64,000 nt of DNA from Bifidobacterium parmae (GTDB lineage: Bacteria; Actinomycetota; Actinomycetes; Actinomycetales; Bifidobacteriaceae), in the NCBI RefSeq assembly GCF_002860365.1, contig NZ_NMWT01000003.1, forward strand, positions 124,001-188,000, written 5' to 3'. Below the pieces are notes generated by a model that did no database searches, had not been told where the DNA came from, and worked only from the letters and a program-made list of their open reading frames with translations. A program made the position numbers and the translations under genes. Positions 26,202 to 37,305 of the stretch are shown piece after piece. Numbering within the stretch: the stretch's first letter is position 1; the number at the start of each line of letters is the position of its first letter.

Positions 26202-27581
26202 ATGCGGACGATGATTGGGAAGGGGTTGCTGCTCGCGCTATGCCTTACGTTCGCGCCGGTCGCGCGCGTCGCCGTGGATGCGGCGTTGGTCACGGCGATG
26301 CTCATGGCCGTGATCGTCTCCGGCCTGTCCGAATGGCTGTCCGGCAGGCGCGCGGCGTTCCTGCCGGCGACCGTGTTCTGCCTCGTTGCCGTGGTCGCTG
26401 GCGATTGCCGTCTGTTCCTGCCGCTCGTCGCCTTCGACATGGCGCGGATTCCGATAACGGGACGGCGCGGCGTCGTGCTCGGAATTCCCGCGACGGGGAA
26501 ACGTGGGACCGGAAACGGACGCGGAACGCCCACGATATCGGGCTATCCGAATCATACGAATCGTTCCGGTCTTCTTTCCCACCTGATGCCGGCCGTCGTG
26601 CGATGGCTGTGGATAGTGCCGCTGGTTCCGATGATGGTCGAAGCGCATGCGGGCGGCGACGTCGTTCCGGTGGCGTTGACGGCCGTAGCGACGTGCGTCG
26701 GATTCCTGATGGGCGCGGATTCGCGCGACGTCCCGTCGCTGCGCAAGGCGTTGCGCCGTACCGAGGACCGATTGCGCGAATCGGCGCGTTCGTCCCGGCT
26801 CCGGATCGCCGATCTGGACGAGGAGCGCGCGCAGTCGGTGCGCATGGCGACGCTCGGCGAGCGCACGCGCATCGCCCGCGACATCCACGACAACGTCGGC
26901 CATCTGCTGACGCGCGCGATCATGCAGGCGCAGGCGGGGCGCGCGGTGGCCGAGGCCACCGGCGACACCGTCGCCGCGCAAGGGTTCGGCGCGTTGGGGA
27001 CGACGTTGGATGACGCGATGACGATGGTGCGCCGGTCCGTGCACGATCTGGAGGACGACGGCACCGATTTCGCCGCGCAGATCGAGGACGCGGCACGGCC
27101 GTTCGCCGTCTCCGCCGGGGCATTCGGCGACACCGGCCCTGAACGGGGGTTGGAGGTGCGTCTGGAGAACGACATCGACGCGGCGCCCGCGCCGGTCTCG
27201 CGGTGTCTTGCGACGGTGATCCGCGAATCGTTGGCGAACGTGGCGCATCACAGCATGGCGTGCGAGGCGCGGGTGACGTTGCGGGATTTCCCCGCGTTCT
27301 GGCAGCTGGTCGTCATCGATTCCGGTCCCGCGGTCCCGTCGGACGACGACGCGAATCCGGCCGGCGCTCCCCCGCACGGCATGGGAATCGCCGACATCGG
27401 ATCGCGGGTGCGCGCCTTGGGCGGCACCGCGTACTGCGGTCCCTACGATGGGGGTTGGCGCGTGTTCGTCTCGATCCCGAAGGCCCGTTGGATCGCGGAC
27501 GACGTTGCGCGGAAGGCTTCGGATACGGGGACTCGGGGAGATCAGAGGATTCAGGAAGACCTTGGGAAGGCGGGTGCATGA
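26202..27581 (+). CDS. NarL-type sensor histidine kinase
   Basis: About 459 residues. Several N-terminal membrane helices (GLLLALCLTFAPVARVAVDAALV, TVFCLVAVVAGD, WIVPLVPMMVEA, VALTAVATCVGFLMG), a coiled linker, then the HisKA_3 phosphoacceptor in TRIARDIHDNVGHLL (His near 229) and an HATPase ending with GMGIADIGSRVRALGG. GGAGG five bases before the ATG at 26202 supports this start; an in-frame ATG at 26181 is the alternative. The signal is unknown. Its stop overlaps the response-regulator start. Confidence 0.88.
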   Translation: MRTMIGKGLLLALCLTFAPVARVAVDAALVTAMLMAVIVSGLSEWLSGRRAAFLPATVFCLVAVVAGDCRLFLPLVAFDMARIPITGRRGVVLGIPATGKRGTGNGRGTPTISGYPNHTNRSGLLSHLMPAVVRWLWIVPLVPMMVEAHAGGDVVPVALTAVATCVGFLMGADSRDVPSLRKALRRTEDRLRESARSSRLRIADLDEERAQSVRMATLGERTRIARDIHDNVGHLLTRAIMQAQAGRAVAEATGDTVAAQGFGALGTTLDDAMTMVRRSVHDLEDDGTDFAAQIEDAARPFAVSAGAFGDTGPERGLEVRLENDIDAAPAPVSRCLATVIRESLANVAHHSMACEARVTLRDFPAFWQLVVIDSGPAVPSDDDANPAGAPPHGMGIADIGSRVRALGGTAYCGPYDGGWRVFVSIPKARWIADDVARKASDTGTRGDQRIQEDLGKAGA

Positions 27582-28288
27582 TGCGTATCGCGATCGTGGA
27601 CGACGATCCGATCGTCTGCCAGTCGTTGGAGACGATTCTGACCGCCACGGGAGCGGCCGATGTGCTGTGGACGGCGAACGACGGCGACGACGCGGTCGGA
27701 CGGTATTTCGCCGCGCCGGGCACGCGGCCGGACATCCTGCTCATCGACATCCAGATGCCGGGGCGCGACGGGCTTGATGCGGCACGGGAGATACTGGAAC
27801 ACGACCCGGCGGCGCGCATCCTGTTCCTGACCACGTTCGCGGACCGCGCGTACATCACGCGGGCGATGGCGTTGGGCGCGAAGGGCTATCTCATCAAACA
27901 GGACGTCACGGCGGTGGGTCCGGCGCTTCAGGCGGTCATGGCCGGCCAGGTGGTGTTGGGCTCCGACGTGCTCGGCAAACTCACCGGCGGCGGTGACACG
28001 ACTGCATCCACTCCCCCGTCGCACCGGCACGGGTCGTCGGGTGGCCAGGAGAACCCCGACGAGGCGGGGTCGTGCTCGGCCGATGCGGCGGCCATGGAGT
28101 CGATGCTCAACGAGCGGGAGCGCGAGGTCGCGGCGCTCGTGGCCGAGGGACTCGACAACCGCGACATCGCGAAGAGGCTGCATTTCAGCGAGGGTACGGT
28201 GCGCAACCGGGTAAGCGGCGCGCTCGACAAGTTGGGCCTGACCAACCGCACCCAGCTCGCCATCCTGTGGATCAACACCCACCGTTGA
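27578..28288 (+). CDS. LuxR/NarL-family response regulator
   Basis: 236 residues. Receiver domain MMRIAIVDDDPIVCQSLETIL with the acceptor Asp near 57 (LLIDIQMPG), T and K in FLTTFAD and GYLIKQD; then a linker of about 35 residues and a LuxR helix-turn-helix (LNEREREVAALVAEGLDNRDIAKRLHFSEGTVRNRVSGALDKLG). The ATG overlaps the kinase stop (ATGATG), so the pair is coupled. Probable targets are the divergent exporter genes, by position. Confidence 0.93.
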   Translation: MMRIAIVDDDPIVCQSLETILTATGAADVLWTANDGDDAVGRYFAAPGTRPDILLIDIQMPGRDGLDAAREILEHDPAARILFLTTFADRAYITRAMALGAKGYLIKQDVTAVGPALQAVMAGQVVLGSDVLGKLTGGGDTTASTPPSHRHGSSGGQENPDEAGSCSADAAAMESMLNEREREVAALVAEGLDNRDIAKRLHFSEGTVRNRVSGALDKLGLTNRTQLAILWINTHR

Positions 28289-28339
28289 CGCGAAATCCCC
28301 GAAGCTCGTCATGCCATGACACGCATGCCATGACGCACA

Positions 28340-28525
28340 TATATACGGTCCAAACACCCGTTTCCTGCTTTTTACAGCGTCCAATACCCGTTTGACACCC
28401 CCTGAAACGGGTGTTTGACGCTGTACATCCGGGATAACGGGTGTTTCCGCCCGGTGTTTCCGCCCAGTTGAGTCCAGTAGAGCCCGGCAAATCTCGGCAG
28501 GGCCCGGCAAATCTCGGCAGACACA
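28340..28525. repeat. Nested inverted repeats and a short direct repeat downstream of the response regulator
   Basis: This 371-bp gap (28289-28659) has no gene. It holds ACAGCGTCCAATACCCGTTT and its imperfect reverse complement AAACGGGTGTTTGACGCTGT around a short loop, flanked by further AAACACCCGTTT and AACGGGTGTTT copies, so several alternative hairpins can form. Then CCCGGCAAATCTCGGCAG occurs twice in tandem (about 28483-28520). It may be a terminator region or a noncoding RNA; I cannot tell. Confidence 0.6.
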
Positions 28526-28610
28526 TGATCGGGCCGACAATCCGTCCGATACGTGCCCACGGAACACGAAAAAGGAAGCCGGCCCCTACAGGTCGGCTCC
28601 CCTTGGATTC

Positions 28611-28638
28611 CGGATGAGGGCCCGGAAAAGCCCTCATC
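28611..28638. terminator. Hairpin after argG
   Basis: Perfect arms GGATGAGGGC and GCCCTCATCC around an 8-base loop, 22 bp beyond the argG stop. There is no T-run on either side, so it may end the arg transcript or protect its 3' end. Confidence 0.5.
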
Positions 28639-28659
28639 CGATGATGCGTCTCACCTGAC

Positions 28660-29898
28660 TCACTCGACGGTGTTGTCCGGCACTTCGATGCCGTTGCCGA
28701 ACTTGACGTCGCGGGCGGCGGCGACACGGCTCGGCAGGCCGTAGATGTCGATGAAGCCGTTGGAGGACTTCGAGTCGAAGCTGTCGCCGGAATCGTAGGT
28801 GGCGAGGTTGTAGTCGTACAGCGAGGTGTCGGAGCGACGGCCGGTGACGACGGCGCGGCCGCCGTGCAGCACCATGCGGATCTCGCCGGACACGTACTTC
28901 TGGGTGTCCTCGATGAACGCGTTCAGGGACTGGGTGGCCGGGCTGAACCACTGCGCATCGTAGACCAGCTCGCCCCAGCGCTTGTCGATGTCGCGCTTGA
29001 TGCGGTGCTGCTCGCGCTCGAGGCAGCAGTTCTCGAGCTCCTGGTGCGCGGTGATGAGGGCCACGGCGCCCGGGGCCTCGTACAGCTCGCGGGACTTGAT
29101 GCCGACGAGACGGTCCTCGATGAGGTCGATGCGGCCGATGCCCTGGGCGCCGGCGCGGCGGTTCATCTCCTCGATGGCCTGCAGCGGGGTGACGTCGCGG
29201 CCGTCGATCTTGACCGGCACGCCCTGCTTGAACTCGATGACGACCTCGTCCTCGACCGGCGGGAACGCCGGATCGTCGGTGTAGGAGTAGCAGTCCTTGG
29301 TCGGGCCGTTCCACGGATCCTCGAGGAAGCCGGTCTCGATGGCGCGGCCCCACACGTTCTGGTCGATGGAGTACGGGCTCTTCTCGGTCTGCGTGATCGG
29401 CAGCTTGTGCTCCTTGGCGAACGCGATCTCCACGTCGCGGGTGAGGGCGAGGTCGCGGATCGGGCTGATGGCCTTCAGCGTCGGATCGATGGAGGCGATG
29501 GACACCTCGAAGCGGACCTGGTCGTTGCCCTTGCCGGTGCAGCCGTGAGAGATGGTGTCGGCGCCGAACTGGTGGGCGGCGCGCACGAGGTGCTTGGAGA
29601 TGAGCGGGCGGGAGATGGCGGAGACCAGCGGGTACACGCCCTCGTACATGGCGTTGGCCTTGAGGGCCTTCATGCAGTATTCGTTGGCGAACTCGTCGCG
29701 GGCGTCGACCACGTAGGCCTCGACGGCGCCGCAGGCGAGGGCGCGCTGCTTGATGGTCTCGAGGCTCTCTCCGCCCTGACCGACGTCGAGGGACACGGCG
29801 ACGACGTCCTTGCCGGTGCGCTCCTTGAGGTAGGAGATGGCGACGGAGGTGTCGAGGCCGCCGGAGTAGGCGAGCACGAGTCGATTGTTATCTGCCAT
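28660..29898 (-). CDS. argG: Argininosuccinate synthase
   Basis: Joins citrulline and aspartate with ATP to make argininosuccinate. 412 residues. The PP-loop SGGLDTS is near residue 12 ([14 protein letters not shown]), followed by [20 protein letters not shown] and [12 protein letters not shown], all typical. It has its own leader with two ArgR-box-like sites, so it is probably transcribed separately from argC-argR. The next arginine gene, argH, is about 21 kb away. Confidence 0.97.
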   Translation of the reverse strand: MADNNRLVLAYSGGLDTSVAISYLKERTGKDVVAVSLDVGQGGESLETIKQRALACGAVEAYVVDARDEFANEYCMKALKANAMYEGVYPLVSAISRPLISKHLVRAAHQFGADTISHGCTGKGNDQVRFEVSIASIDPTLKAISPIRDLALTRDVEIAFAKEHKLPITQTEKSPYSIDQNVWGRAIETGFLEDPWNGPTKDCYSYTDDPAFPPVEDEVVIEFKQGVPVKIDGRDVTPLQAIEEMNRRAGAQGIGRIDLIEDRLVGIKSRELYEAPGAVALITAHQELENCCLEREQHRIKRDIDKRWGELVYDAQWFSPATQSLNAFIEDTQKYVSGEIRMVLHGGRAVVTGRRSDTSLYDYNLATYDSGDSFDSKSSNGFIDIYGLPSRVAAARDVKFGNGIEVPDNTVE

Positions 29899-29923
29899 GG
29901 GATGCCTTTCTTCAAAACAAACT

Positions 29924-29959
29924 GATGCAAGTATATACAGAAGTCTGTATATTTATGCA
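29924..29959 (-). promoter_or_regulatory. Tandem ArgR boxes and -10 before argG
   Basis: Two AT-rich half-palindromic sites in tandem: ATGCAAGTATATACAG (29925-29940) and CTGTATATTTATGCAC (29945-29960). Both fit the ARG-box shape (TGNATA..TATNCA). On the minus strand TATACT lies within the first and could be the -10. The ArgR gene product nearby would bind here and repress when arginine is plentiful. Confidence 0.72.
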
Positions 29960-29999
29960 CGGCGTGTCCAGCATATGTACGCGGGGTTGCGGGTGGGCC

Positions 30000-30054
30000 A
30001 CTGAAGACCACCCTCCGTCGCTGCGCGACACCTCCCGCCGGCGGGAGGACCAGC
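30000..30054. repeat. Hairpin repeat between argR and argG
   Basis: CCACCCTCCGTCGCTGCGCGACACCTCCCGCCGGCGGGAGG: the same modular repeat as elsewhere (CCACCCTC, a small GTCGC/GCGAC hairpin, CTCCCGC hairpin). It lies directly behind the argR stop, where it could end or stabilise the upstream arg transcript. Confidence 0.75.
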
Positions 30055-30057
30055 AAG

Positions 30058-30567
30058 TCACTTGGAGGCGAGGGCGAGGAGCCAGTCGGCTCGGGCGACG
30101 GCGGTGTCGTCGTCCTTGCAGATCGCCATCACCGTGTCGTCGCCGGCGATCGTGCCGAGCAGGCCGGCGATCGGCTGCTTGTCGATCACCGACGCGACGT
30201 ACTGGGCGGCGCCGGACGGCGTGTGGATGACGACGAGGTTGCGGGCCGCCGCGACCGAGGTCACCAGACCGGACAGCACGCGCGACATCTGCGCCTCCGC
30301 CTTGGCGGAGTCCTGCTGCTCGTCGCCCGCCGACTCATGGCCGACCGCGTAGGCCATCGTGCCGTCCGGCAGGCGCTTCTTGAACGCGTTCATCTCGTCG
30401 AGGTCGCGGCTCAGCGTCGCCTGCGTCACCGCGATGCCCTCGTCGGCGAGAATCGACGACAGCTGGGACTGCGAGGTGATGATGTGCGTGAGCAGCACCT
30501 CTTCGATGGCGCTCAGACGCGCGGCACGCGTGGCCGGACGGTGGAGGGACGGACGCGTTTGGCTCAT
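30058..30567 (-). CDS. argR: Arginine repressor
   Basis: 169 residues from [11 protein letters not shown]. Winged-helix part [30 protein letters not shown], then the oligomer/arginine-binding part ending [31 protein letters not shown] with the GTIAGDDT arginine site. Hexamers bind ARG boxes when arginine is present. The ATG overlaps the argF stop (ATGA). A longer reading is antisense-like and was rejected. It controls this operon and probably argG through the boxes found before argC and argG. Confidence 0.96.
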   Translation of the reverse strand: MSQTRPSLHRPATRAARLSAIEEVLLTHIITSQSQLSSILADEGIAVTQATLSRDLDEMNAFKKRLPDGTMAYAVGHESAGDEQQDSAKAEAQMSRVLSGLVTSVAAARNLVVIHTPSGAAQYVASVIDKQPIAGLLGTIAGDDTVMAICKDDDTAVARADWLLALASK

Positions 30568-31529
30568 GCGAGCAGGCTTTCGTCGCCGCGCTGCTTGCCG
30601 ACCAGCCAAGTGAGCAGCGCCTTCTGCGCGTGCAGACGGTTCTCGGCCTCGTCCCACACGACGGACTGCGGGCCGTCGATCACTTCAGACGTGACCTCCT
30701 TGCCGCGGTAGGCGGGCAGGCAGTGCTGGAACAGCGCGTCCGGCTTGGCGAGCGCCATCAGCTCGTCGTTCACCTGGTAGTTCCAGAACGGCTTGGATCG
30801 GATCGCGTATTCGGCCTCCTCGCCCATGGAGACCCACGTGTCGGTGAACACGCAGTCGGCGTCCTTGACGGCCTCCTTCGCGTCGGTGGTCACGAGGATG
30901 GAGCCGCCGTTCTCGGCCGCGATGCGCTCGGCGTCGGCGACGATGTCCGGGCGGGGCAGGTAGCCCTGCGGACCGGCGACGCGCACGTGCATGCCGGCGA
31001 CGGCGCCGCCGAGCAGGTACGAGTTGGACATGTTGTTGGCCGCGTCGCCCACGTAGGCGATGGTCTTGCCCTTGAGCGCGTCCACGCCGCCGCGGAACTG
31101 CGCGATGGTGAGGAAGTCGGCGAGGATCTGGCAGGGGTGGAAGTCGTCGGTCAGCGCGTTGACGACCGGGCAGGTGGCGTGGGCGGCCATCTCTTCGACG
31201 CGGTCCTGGCCGAACGTGCGCCACACGAGGCCGTAGGCCATGCGGGTGAGTACTTCGGTGGTGTCGCCGACCGGTTCGCCGCGGCCCAGCTGGGAGCCGG
31301 ACTTGTCGATGACGAGCGGGTAGCCGCCGAGTTCGGCCACGCCGATGGAGAAGCTGGAGCGGGTGCGGGTGGAGGGCTTGTCGAACAGCACGGCGACGGC
31401 CTGCGGGCCGGCGAACGGCTGGTGGTAGAAGCGGTTCTCGCGGAACTTCATGCCGAGTTCGAGGACCTGCTTCTGCTCCTCGTGGTTGAGGTCGTCGTCG
31501 CGCAGCATGTGGCGCAGTTCGGGGGTCAT
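30564..31529 (-). CDS. argF: Ornithine carbamoyltransferase
   Basis: Makes citrulline from ornithine and carbamoyl phosphate. 321 residues from [13 protein letters not shown]. The carbamoyl-phosphate loop [12 protein letters not shown] is near 50-60, HPCQILADF near 135, and the ornithine-site loop [11 protein letters not shown] near 270. It sits between argD and argR, overlapping argR by 4 bp, with 62 bp before it. Confidence 0.97.
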   Translation of the reverse strand: MTPELRHMLRDDDLNHEEQKQVLELGMKFRENRFYHQPFAGPQAVAVLFDKPSTRTRSSFSIGVAELGGYPLVIDKSGSQLGRGEPVGDTTEVLTRMAYGLVWRTFGQDRVEEMAAHATCPVVNALTDDFHPCQILADFLTIAQFRGGVDALKGKTIAYVGDAANNMSNSYLLGGAVAGMHVRVAGPQGYLPRPDIVADAERIAAENGGSILVTTDAKEAVKDADCVFTDTWVSMGEEAEYAIRSKPFWNYQVNDELMALAKPDALFQHCLPAYRGKEVTSEVIDGPQSVVWDEAENRLHAQKALLTWLVGKQRGDESLLA

Positions 31530-31591
31530 GGTGGTTGTCCTTTCGGGTGTGCGGGTGGCGGGCGGTTGCGGTCGGTCGGGATCGACGCCGA

Positions 31592-32897
<1,306 letters not shown>

Positions 32898-32908
<11 letters not shown>

Positions 32909-33854
32909 AGGAGCTCCTCATTTCGATGCCGTCCTCGGGCACGACCATGGTGCCGATGCCGGCGGAGGTGAAAATCTCGTTCAGGATGGAGTGCGGCTTG
33001 CGGCCGTCGATGATGTGCGCCTGGGGCACGCCGCCGTCGATGGCGCGCACGCACGCCTCCATCTTCGGGCGCATGCCGGATTCGAGGTCGGGCAGCATGT
33101 CGCGCAGGTTCTCCACGCCGATGCGGCCGATCAGCGAGTTGCGGTCCGGCCAGTCGGCGTACAGGCCGTCCACGTCGGTGAGGATGACGAGCTTGTGGGC
33201 GCCGACGGCGGAGGCGAGCGCGGCGGCCGCGGAGTCGGCGTTCACGTTGAGCACTTCGGTGGCGTCGTCCTCGTTCGGCGCGACCGAGGAGACGACGGGG
33301 ATGCGGCCCGCGTTGACGAGGTCCTCGACGGCGGAGGCGTCGACGGAGACCACGTCGCCGACGAGGCCGATGTCGGTGGCCTTGCCGTCGATGACGGGCC
33401 TGCGCTGCATGGCGGAGAACAGGCCGCCGTCCTCGCCGGAAAGCCCGACGGCGAGCGGGCCGTGCGCGTTGATGAGGCCGACGAGCTCACGCGAGACCTT
33501 GCCGGTCAGGACCATGCGCACCACGTCCATCGCCTCGGGCGTGGTGACGCGAAGACCACCCTTGAACTCGGACTTGATGCCGAGGGCCTTGAGCATCTGG
33601 GAGATCTGCGGGCCGCCACCGTGCACGACGATCGGATGCAGGCCCACCTGGCGCAGGAACACCATGTCCTCGGCGAAGCACTGCTTCAGATGCTCGTCGA
33701 TCATCGCGTTGCCGCCGTATTTGACGACGATGCGCTGGCCGGCGAACTCCTCGAGCCACGGCAGCGCCTCGATGAGCACTTCGGCCTTCTGGTCGGCGCG
33801 CAGGTCGGTGTGCACGTCGAAGTGGAATCCGGGGCCTTTCAGTTCGGTAGACAT
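32898..33854 (-). CDS. argB: Acetylglutamate kinase
   Basis: Phosphorylates N-acetylglutamate; usually the arginine-feedback step. 318 residues from [15 protein letters not shown]. The amino-acid-kinase features are VVKYGGNAM near 45, [10 protein letters not shown] near 80 and [10 protein letters not shown] further on. The N-terminal helix before the kinase core is the type found in arginine-sensitive hexameric enzymes. Between it and argJ is a 136-bp gap filled by repeat hairpins. Confidence 0.96.
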
Positions 33855-33875
33855 CTTCTTCTTTCGTTTCTTGCC

Positions 33876-33975
33876 GTCCCCGCTGGCGGGGGCTGTCATG
33901 CTCGGCATGACTGGGGGTGGTCGGATTCCCACCCCCAGTCCGACATTCGTCGGACAGCTCCCGCCCGCGGGAGCA
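33876..33975. repeat. Multi-hairpin repeat between argJ and argB
   Basis: Contains CCCCGCTGGCGGGG, TCATGCTCGGCATGA, a long CTGGGGGTGG/CCACCCCCAG stem, TCCGACATTCGTCGGA and CTCCCGCCCGCGGGAG: five stems in 100 bp inside an operon. Such structure could lower or protect downstream expression. Confidence 0.8.
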
Positions 33976-33990
33976 TGACTTGTTGTGGGG

Positions 33991-35163
33991 TCAGCTTTCG
34001 TAGTCCGCGTTGATGTGGACGTATTCGTGGGTGAGGTCGTCGGTCCAGACGGTCGCCTCGGCGTCTCCGGCGTTGAGGTCGATGTCGATGTGGACCTCGC
34101 GCGGGGTCATGTCGACCTCGGAGCGGTCGCGTCCGGCGCCGCCGTTCTCGCAGATGCGCACGCCGTTGACGTCGACGGTCACCTTGTCGGAATCGTAGGG
34201 TGCGACTTCCGGCGGCACGGTGCCGAGCGAGGAGACGATGCGCCCCCAGTTCGGGTCGTTGCCGCTGATCGCGCACTTGAGCAGGTTGGAGGCGGCGACG
34301 GCTCGGCCACAGGCGAGCGCCGCGTCCTCGGTGGTGGCGCCGGTGACGGTGATGCGGATGTCGTGGCTGGCGCCTTCGCCGTCGCCGATGATCTGGCGGG
34401 CGAGGGAGGCGCAGGCGTCCTTGACGAGCTTGTTGAACTCGTCCTTGTCGGGTTCGACGCCGGAGGCGCCGGAGGCGAGCAGGAGCACCGTGTCGTTGGT
34501 GGACATGCAGCCGTCCACGTCGATGCGGTTGAACGAGTGTTCGGCGGCGACGGCGAGCGCCGCCTGGAGCTGTCCGGCGGAGACGACGGCGTCGGTGGTG
34601 ATGACGCACAGCATGGTGGCCAGCTGCGGGGCGATCATGCCGGAGCCCTTGACCATGCCGCCGATCCTCCAGCCGCCCGCGCCTTCGAGTTCGACGGTCT
34701 TCGGCTTGGTGTCGGTGGTCATGATGGCGTGGGAGGCGTCCGCGCCGGCTTCCGGCGTGGCGGAGAGCGCCGCGTGGGCGGCCTTCGCGCCGTCGAGCAC
34801 GTGGTCGAGCGGCAGCAGTTCGCCGATGAGGCCGGTGGAGCACACGGCCACGTCGTCCGGTTCCGCGCCGACGAGCGCGGCGACGGTCTCGGCGGTGGCC
34901 TTGGACTGCGCGTAGCCTTCGGCGCCGGTGCACGCGTTGGCGCCGCCGGAGTTGAGGATCACGGCCTTGACGTGGCCGTCGGCGACGACCTTGCGCGACC
35001 ACTGGACGGGCGCGGCGCAGAAACGGTTGGAGGTGAACACGCCGGCGGCCGCGTCGAGCGGGCCGTTGTTGACGACGAGCGCGAGGTCCTTCTTGCCGGC
35101 GACGGCGGAGATGCCCGCCTCGACGCCGGATGCGGCGAATCCTTGTGCGAATGTGACGCTCAC
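33991..35163 (-). CDS. argJ: Bifunctional ornithine acetyltransferase / N-acetylglutamate synthase
   Basis: Moves the acetyl group from acetylornithine to glutamate, recycling it. 390 residues from a GTG ([13 protein letters not shown]) that overlaps the argC stop by 4 bp (GTGA). The self-cleavage motif [17 protein letters not shown] with the nucleophile threonine in ATML is present, so the enzyme should cut into alpha and beta chains. [10 protein letters not shown] near 70 and the C-terminal GNDPNWGRI are also typical. Confidence 0.96.
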   Translation of the reverse strand: MSVTFAQGFAASGVEAGISAVAGKKDLALVVNNGPLDAAAGVFTSNRFCAAPVQWSRKVVADGHVKAVILNSGGANACTGAEGYAQSKATAETVAALVGAEPDDVAVCSTGLIGELLPLDHVLDGAKAAHAALSATPEAGADASHAIMTTDTKPKTVELEGAGGWRIGGMVKGSGMIAPQLATMLCVITTDAVVSAGQLQAALAVAAEHSFNRIDVDGCMSTNDTVLLLASGASGVEPDKDEFNKLVKDACASLARQIIGDGEGASHDIRITVTGATTEDAALACGRAVAASNLLKCAISGNDPNWGRIVSSLGTVPPEVAPYDSDKVTVDVNGVRICENGGAGRDRSEVDMTPREVHIDIDLNAGDAEATVWTDDLTHEYVHINADYES

Positions 35164-36254
35164 GGGGCGACTCCGATCTTGGTCAGGCCCTGGTCTTCGG
35201 GAAGGCCGAGGGCGATGTTCAGGGACTGCACCGCCTGGCCGGCGGTGCCGCGGTTGAGGTTGTCGATGGCGGCGAACGCGATGATGCGGCCGGCCTTGCG
35301 GTCGGTGACGACCTGGATGTGGGCGGCGTTCGAACCGATGATGTTCGCCGTGGCGGGCAGGGCGCCTTCCGGCAGCAGCACCATGAAGTCCTGGCCTTCG
35401 TAGGCGTGGGCCCACACGTCGCGGATCTCCCCGTCGCTCATCGTCTTCGCCTTGTCGGTCATCTTCGCGCTCACGCAGGCGAGGATGCCGCGCGACATGG
35501 GCGCGAGCACCGGCGTGAAGCCGAGCGTGAAGCCGTCGGCGGCCGCGGCGTCGAGGCCGGCGGCGTGCGCGAGGTTCTGCAGGATCTCGGGGATGTGGCG
35601 GTGCGTGCCGCCCACGCCGTACGGCAGGGCGGAGCCGAACGCCTCGGCGGCGAGCAGGTTGGTGCGCTTGAGGTTCTTGCCGGCGCCGGAGTAGCCGACG
35701 ACGAGGTCGGCGACGATGTCCGTGTGCTCGACGAGGCCTTCGGCGACGCCGGGCTGCAGGGCCAGCGTGGTGGCGGTCACGTTGCAGCCGGGGCCGGCGA
35801 TGCGCTTGGTTCCGGGCAGTTCGGCGCGCTGACGCGTGTACGAGCCGTCGGCGGCCTTGCCGGTGATGAGCTCGGGCATGCCGTAGGTCCAATGCTCGTA
35901 GAAGTCACCGCCGTAGAACTCGTCCCACGCGCTCTTCTCCTCGAGGCGGTGGTCGGCGCCGAGGTCGACGACGACCGCGTCCGGGTCGAGCTGGGACGCC
36001 AGCTTGCCGGAGGCGCCGTGCGGCAGCGCGAGGATGATCACGTCGTGACCGTTCAGGACCTCGGGGGTGGTGTCTTCGACGGTCAGATCCGCCAGCTGCG
36101 GGATGTGCGGCATGTGCTTGCCGAGCTTGTCCCCCACCGAGGAGTGGCCCGCCACGCAGGTCACCTCGAACGCGGGATGGGCGGCCAGAATGCGCAGCGC
36201 CTCGCCTCCCGCATAACCCGTGGCACCCGCCACGGCCACCGTGTATTTCGCCAT
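35160..36254 (-). CDS. argC: N-acetyl-gamma-glutamyl-phosphate reductase
   Basis: Third step of arginine synthesis, NADPH-linked. 364 residues. Rossmann loop VAGATGYAGGEALRIL at 9-24, catalytic cysteine in AGPGCNVTATTLAL near 155, and a HIPEI histidine near 220. It is the first gene of the operon, after two ARG boxes. Confidence 0.97.
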   Translation of the reverse strand: MAKYTVAVAGATGYAGGEALRILAAHPAFEVTCVAGHSSVGDKLGKHMPHIPQLADLTVEDTTPEVLNGHDVIILALPHGASGKLASQLDPDAVVVDLGADHRLEEKSAWDEFYGGDFYEHWTYGMPELITGKAADGSYTRQRAELPGTKRIAGPGCNVTATTLALQPGVAEGLVEHTDIVADLVVGYSGAGKNLKRTNLLAAEAFGSALPYGVGGTHRHIPEILQNLAHAAGLDAAAADGFTLGFTPVLAPMSRGILACVSAKMTDKAKTMSDGEIRDVWAHAYEGQDFMVLLPEGALPATANIIGSNAAHIQVVTDRKAGRIIAFAAIDNLNRGTAGQAVQSLNIALGLPEDQGLTKIGVAP

Positions 36255-36288
36255 ATCACGTCCTTCACTTCATGGGCAATACCCACGA

Positions 36289-36328
36289 GCATACATACCT
36301 ATGCAGACTATTGCATAATTATGTAATC
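36289..36328 (-). promoter_or_regulatory. ArgR boxes and promoter of the argC operon
   Basis: TTGCATAATTATGTAA at 36311-36326 is a near-perfect 16-bp ARG box; a weaker ATACATACCTATGCA lies next to it at about 36291-36305. Together they cover the region 35-70 bp before argC, where the promoter must be. This is the main site for arginine repression of the operon. Confidence 0.82.
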
Positions 36329-36394
36329 ACGTGTCGAGACGGCGCGCGGACGGTGACACGCATCCCGCCGTCGCCGTCCACGCGATCGGCGTGG

Positions 36395-37177
36395 TCACGT
36401 GGTCATCGTGTCTCCGGAACCGGAACCGCCGCCGACCATGTTGAGCATCTGGTTGGTGAGGTCGGTCACGTCGATGCCGTTGACCCACATCCAGATCTGC
36501 ACCGCGGTGGTGATGAGGTTGATGACGATCGCGGCGATGGCGAGCCCGCGGCCCTTCATATGGAAGGTGCCGGTGCGCCACACGGAGATGACGCCCATGA
36601 CGGTCGGCAACAGGGGCACACTGAAGACGAGGGCGAACACGAAGGCGATGATCGCATAGGAGTCCCAACGCCCGTACAGCGGGTTCTGGTTGGGGTCGTT
36701 CACGTCGATGCCGTAGAAGTAGCGCGGCGTATGGCCGTCGTTCGCGCCGTTGCCCGGAACCGTCGGATTACCGTTCGGATTCCCGTTCGGCGCATAGGGG
36801 CCGTTCTGCGGATACGGGCCGTTCGGCCCCTGCTGTCCGTACGGCCCCTGCGGCCCTTGCGCCCCGCCATACGGGCCGTTCTGCCCGTATCCGCCGGGAT
36901 ACGCCGCGCCCGGCGTGCGCTGCGGCATCCGCTGCCGCGCCGCCTGCGCGGTCTCCCCCGCATCGTCCTTCTGCGGCTCGGGGTCGGGTGCGCCGTACAG
37001 GTACGGGTTGTAGTCGGGGCCGAACTGGCTCAGCATCGCGCCGTAGTCGGGTTGCGCGTACTGCCCGTACTGCGGCTGCCCGGATACGACGGGACCCGGT
37101 GAGCCCGCCCCCGGTGCGACGCCGTTCCCTCCCGTCTGCTGTGCGGGATCGTTCGGCTGCTGTCCGGGTGCGCTCAT
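36395..37177 (-). CDS. Pro/Gly/Tyr-rich N-terminus with DUF4190-like membrane domain
   Basis: About 260 residues from MSAPGQQPNDP after GAGGAGG. The first 150 are low-complexity with repeated NGPYxxxGP-type units; the last 90 hold two membrane helices (YAIIAFVFALVFSVPLLPTVMGVISVW and GRGLAIAAIVINLITTAVQIWMWV) as in DUF4190. The long tail is probably cytoplasmic. Function unknown. A second protein of similar style is at 57300-57830. Confidence 0.8.
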   Translation of the reverse strand: MSAPGQQPNDPAQQTGGNGVAPGAGSPGPVVSGQPQYGQYAQPDYGAMLSQFGPDYNPYLYGAPDPEPQKDDAGETAQAARQRMPQRTPGAAYPGGYGQNGPYGGAQGPQGPYGQQGPNGPYPQNGPYAPNGNPNGNPTVPGNGANDGHTPRYFYGIDVNDPNQNPLYGRWDSYAIIAFVFALVFSVPLLPTVMGVISVWRTGTFHMKGRGLAIAAIVINLITTAVQIWMWVNGIDVTDLTNQMLNMVGGGSGSGDTMTT

Positions 37178-37305
37178 CGGGTCCTCCTCGTGTTGCACCT
37201 TATGTTAACTTATGTCGTTTCGCTTTCGGCCCAGCGGTTCATGGCCGCCGGGCCGAAAGCCAGGCCGAAAAGCCGTCCGGAACGGGCCGGAACGCGGCCG
37301 GCGGC

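Noticed and set aside
26240-27013. Overlapping plus-strand frame inside the histidine kinase
   Set aside because: Arg-rich out-of-frame reading; the kinase frame has the H-box and HATPase motifs.
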